From positions 1-8,548 of the forward strand of contig CAIQOG010000651.1 of assembly GCA_903873355.1 (NCBI GenBank): a DNA stretch of 8,548 bases, in the 5' to 3' direction. This stretch comes from an uncultured Bacteroidales bacterium. GTDB lineage: Bacteria > Bacteroidota > Bacteroidia > Bacteroidales > Paludibacteraceae. Below, one piece after another: positions 7,548 through 8,548 of the stretch (position 1 is the first letter of the stretch; each line of letters begins with the position of its first letter). A program made the position numbers and the translations under genes. The notes beneath the pieces are model-generated. The model had not been told where the DNA came from. It searched no databases and saw only the letters and a list, made by a program, of their open reading frames with translations.

Positions 7548-8548
7548 ATGAGTTCAAACTTTAAAAAAATAAAGTTCTTACTTACTTTTATTGGATTCAT
7601 TTTCATTTATGCAAATGCTTTCGGACTATCTACGTGGCAATCAACCATCGTAAAATTTGGCACAGATGGTAAGTTGATATATGTTGCTGATGCAAACCAG
7701 AACCGGGTTGTCGATTTCAGCTGGGCAGGCTACAAAAACAGCAATGAAGCACTTCCAACCATTACTAATATTATTTCAACGTTGACACCTATTGTCGGAG
7801 CTGATAATACAACCGCTATTAACAATGCCATTAAAGCTGCGGCTTCTGTAACGCCCGATGCCAAGGGCTTTCGCGGTGTAATTCTGTTGAAAAAAGGAAA
7901 TTATCAAATCAATGGCACCATTGCACTGAATGTCAGTGGAGTAATTGTACGAGGAGAAGGAAGTGATGCTTCCGGAACTGTTCTGACAGCTGTTGGAAAT
8001 ACCCCGACACAACGAACAGTTTTTGTTGCAGGTGGTGGAACATCTGCCGCATGGAAACAAGTTGGTTCGGTAAAAACAAACATTACAAGTTCCTTTGTTC
8101 AGGTTGGTTCAAGACAATTTACGGTTGCAAGTACGGCAGGATTTGCTGTGGGTGATGAAATTTGCGTTTACCATCCTTCTTCGGCTGCCTGGATTACGGC
8201 TGTTGATAATGGTGGTGTTGATACAGCTGCTCCATGGACAGCAGGACAAATTGATATTCAGTTTAACCGAACTATTCTGGCTATTTATGGAAATACCATC
8301 ACCATCGATGCACCGGTGATGAACCATTTGGATTTGTCGCTGACTCAATCATACATTTATAAAATCGACAAAACTTCGACCAAAACAAAAATAGGCATTG
8401 AAAATCTGCGGATTGACATTCAAAACTGGACATCGTACCGTGACGAAGCACACGCCTGGGAAGGCTTGGTGATGGCTGATATCGAAGATTCGTGGGCTAA
8501 AAATGTGGTGGCATTGCATTTCGGACAATCCGGCTTTCAGACATTTAC
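7548..8548 (+). CDS. Secreted pectate-lyase-like beta-helix protein, 3'-truncated by window edge
   Basis: The frame is open from ATG at 7548, 4 bases after the previous stop, through the window end, giving 333 complete codons. Residues 1-24 look like a Sec signal peptide (basic FKKIK, hydrophobic core, ending ANA). The mature start resembles the pectate-lyase/GH28-related beta-helix superfamily: VVDFSWAGY (54-62), then GADNTTAINNAI (84-95), GFRGVILLKKGNY (107-119) and SGVIVRGEGS (130-139). This is the usual 'dDt..i..Ai....gg.v.lp.G.Y......i..s.v.l.G.G' pattern. An inserted region (about 170-260) interrupts the early coils before further coils with HAWEGLVMADIEDSWAKNV (302-320). No catalytic residues can be assigned, and the C-terminus and any sorting domain lie outside the window. 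The operon position suggests action on alginate or an associated polysaccharide. Lyase, hydrolase and epimerase activities all occur on this fold, so the reaction is left open. Confidence 0.85.
   Translation, partial: MSSNFKKIKFLLTFIGFIFIYANAFGLSTWQSTIVKFGTDGKLIYVADANQNRVVDFSWAGYKNSNEALPTITNIISTLTPIVGADNTTAINNAIKAAASVTPDAKGFRGVILLKKGNYQINGTIALNVSGVIVRGEGSDASGTVLTAVGNTPTQRTVFVAGGGTSAAWKQVGSVKTNITSSFVQVGSRQFTVASTAGFAVGDEICVYHPSSAAWITAVDNGGVDTAAPWTAGQIDIQFNRTILAIYGNTITIDAPVMNHLDLSLTQSYIYKIDKTSTKTKIGIENLRIDIQNWTSYRDEAHAWEGLVMADIEDSWAKNVVALHFGQSGFQTF

Noticed and set aside
7776..8348. Short open frames on both strands inside the beta-helix gene (7776-8060 and 8109-8348 on -, 8095-8319 on +)
   Set aside because: They overlap the continuous + strand frame from 7548, which has a signal peptide and a recognisable fold. 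These are shadows.

Overview
The window lies inside a Bacteroidota polysaccharide-degradation cluster, most likely for alginate. The evidence is moderate-to-low GC, A-rich start regions without Shine-Dalgarno sequences, Sec signal peptides, and type IX secretion (T9SS)-like C-terminal sorting domains on every protein whose end is visible. The style of the large first protein (Ig-like arrays, a 'QQYL..GRNWY.SSP' module, a C-terminal sorting domain) recalls Bacteroidales or related free-living lineages, but I cannot name the genus. All genes are on the + strand and the window is almost entirely coding.

Layout: (1) positions 2-5404, the 3' part of a gene for a very large secreted family 6 polysaccharide lyase (PL6, alginate lyase/chondroitinase B type). 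It carries the PL6 beta-helix, eight tandem Ig-like repeats of about 83 residues, a CBM96/DNRLRE-like carbohydrate-binding module, a beta-rich module and a C-terminal sorting domain. Its N-terminus is upstream of the window. (2) 5411-6430, a secreted family 7 alginate lyase (PL7) with the RxExR, QIH and YFKAGNYxQ signatures, starting at TTG. (3) 6431-7543, a secreted protein of uncharacterised function with features of a jelly-roll polysaccharide lyase. (4) 7548 to the window end, the 5' part of a secreted protein resembling the pectate-lyase/GH28-related beta-helix superfamily.

The intergenic distances are 6, 0 and 4 bases, so the four genes almost certainly form one operon with coupled translation. 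No promoter, terminator, RNA gene, mobile element or CRISPR array is visible, and there is no stretch over 300 bases without a gene. The SusC/SusD transporters, regulator and downstream monomer-processing enzymes expected for an alginate utilisation locus are not in this window.

Working model (inference): PL6 and PL7 lyases with different cleavage preferences depolymerise alginate outside the cell or on its surface. The repeat array and CBM96-like module of the first protein hold its catalytic head on the substrate. The third and fourth proteins are candidate enzymes of unassigned specificity acting on the same or an associated uronic-acid polysaccharide. They are the most promising places in the window for undescribed activity.
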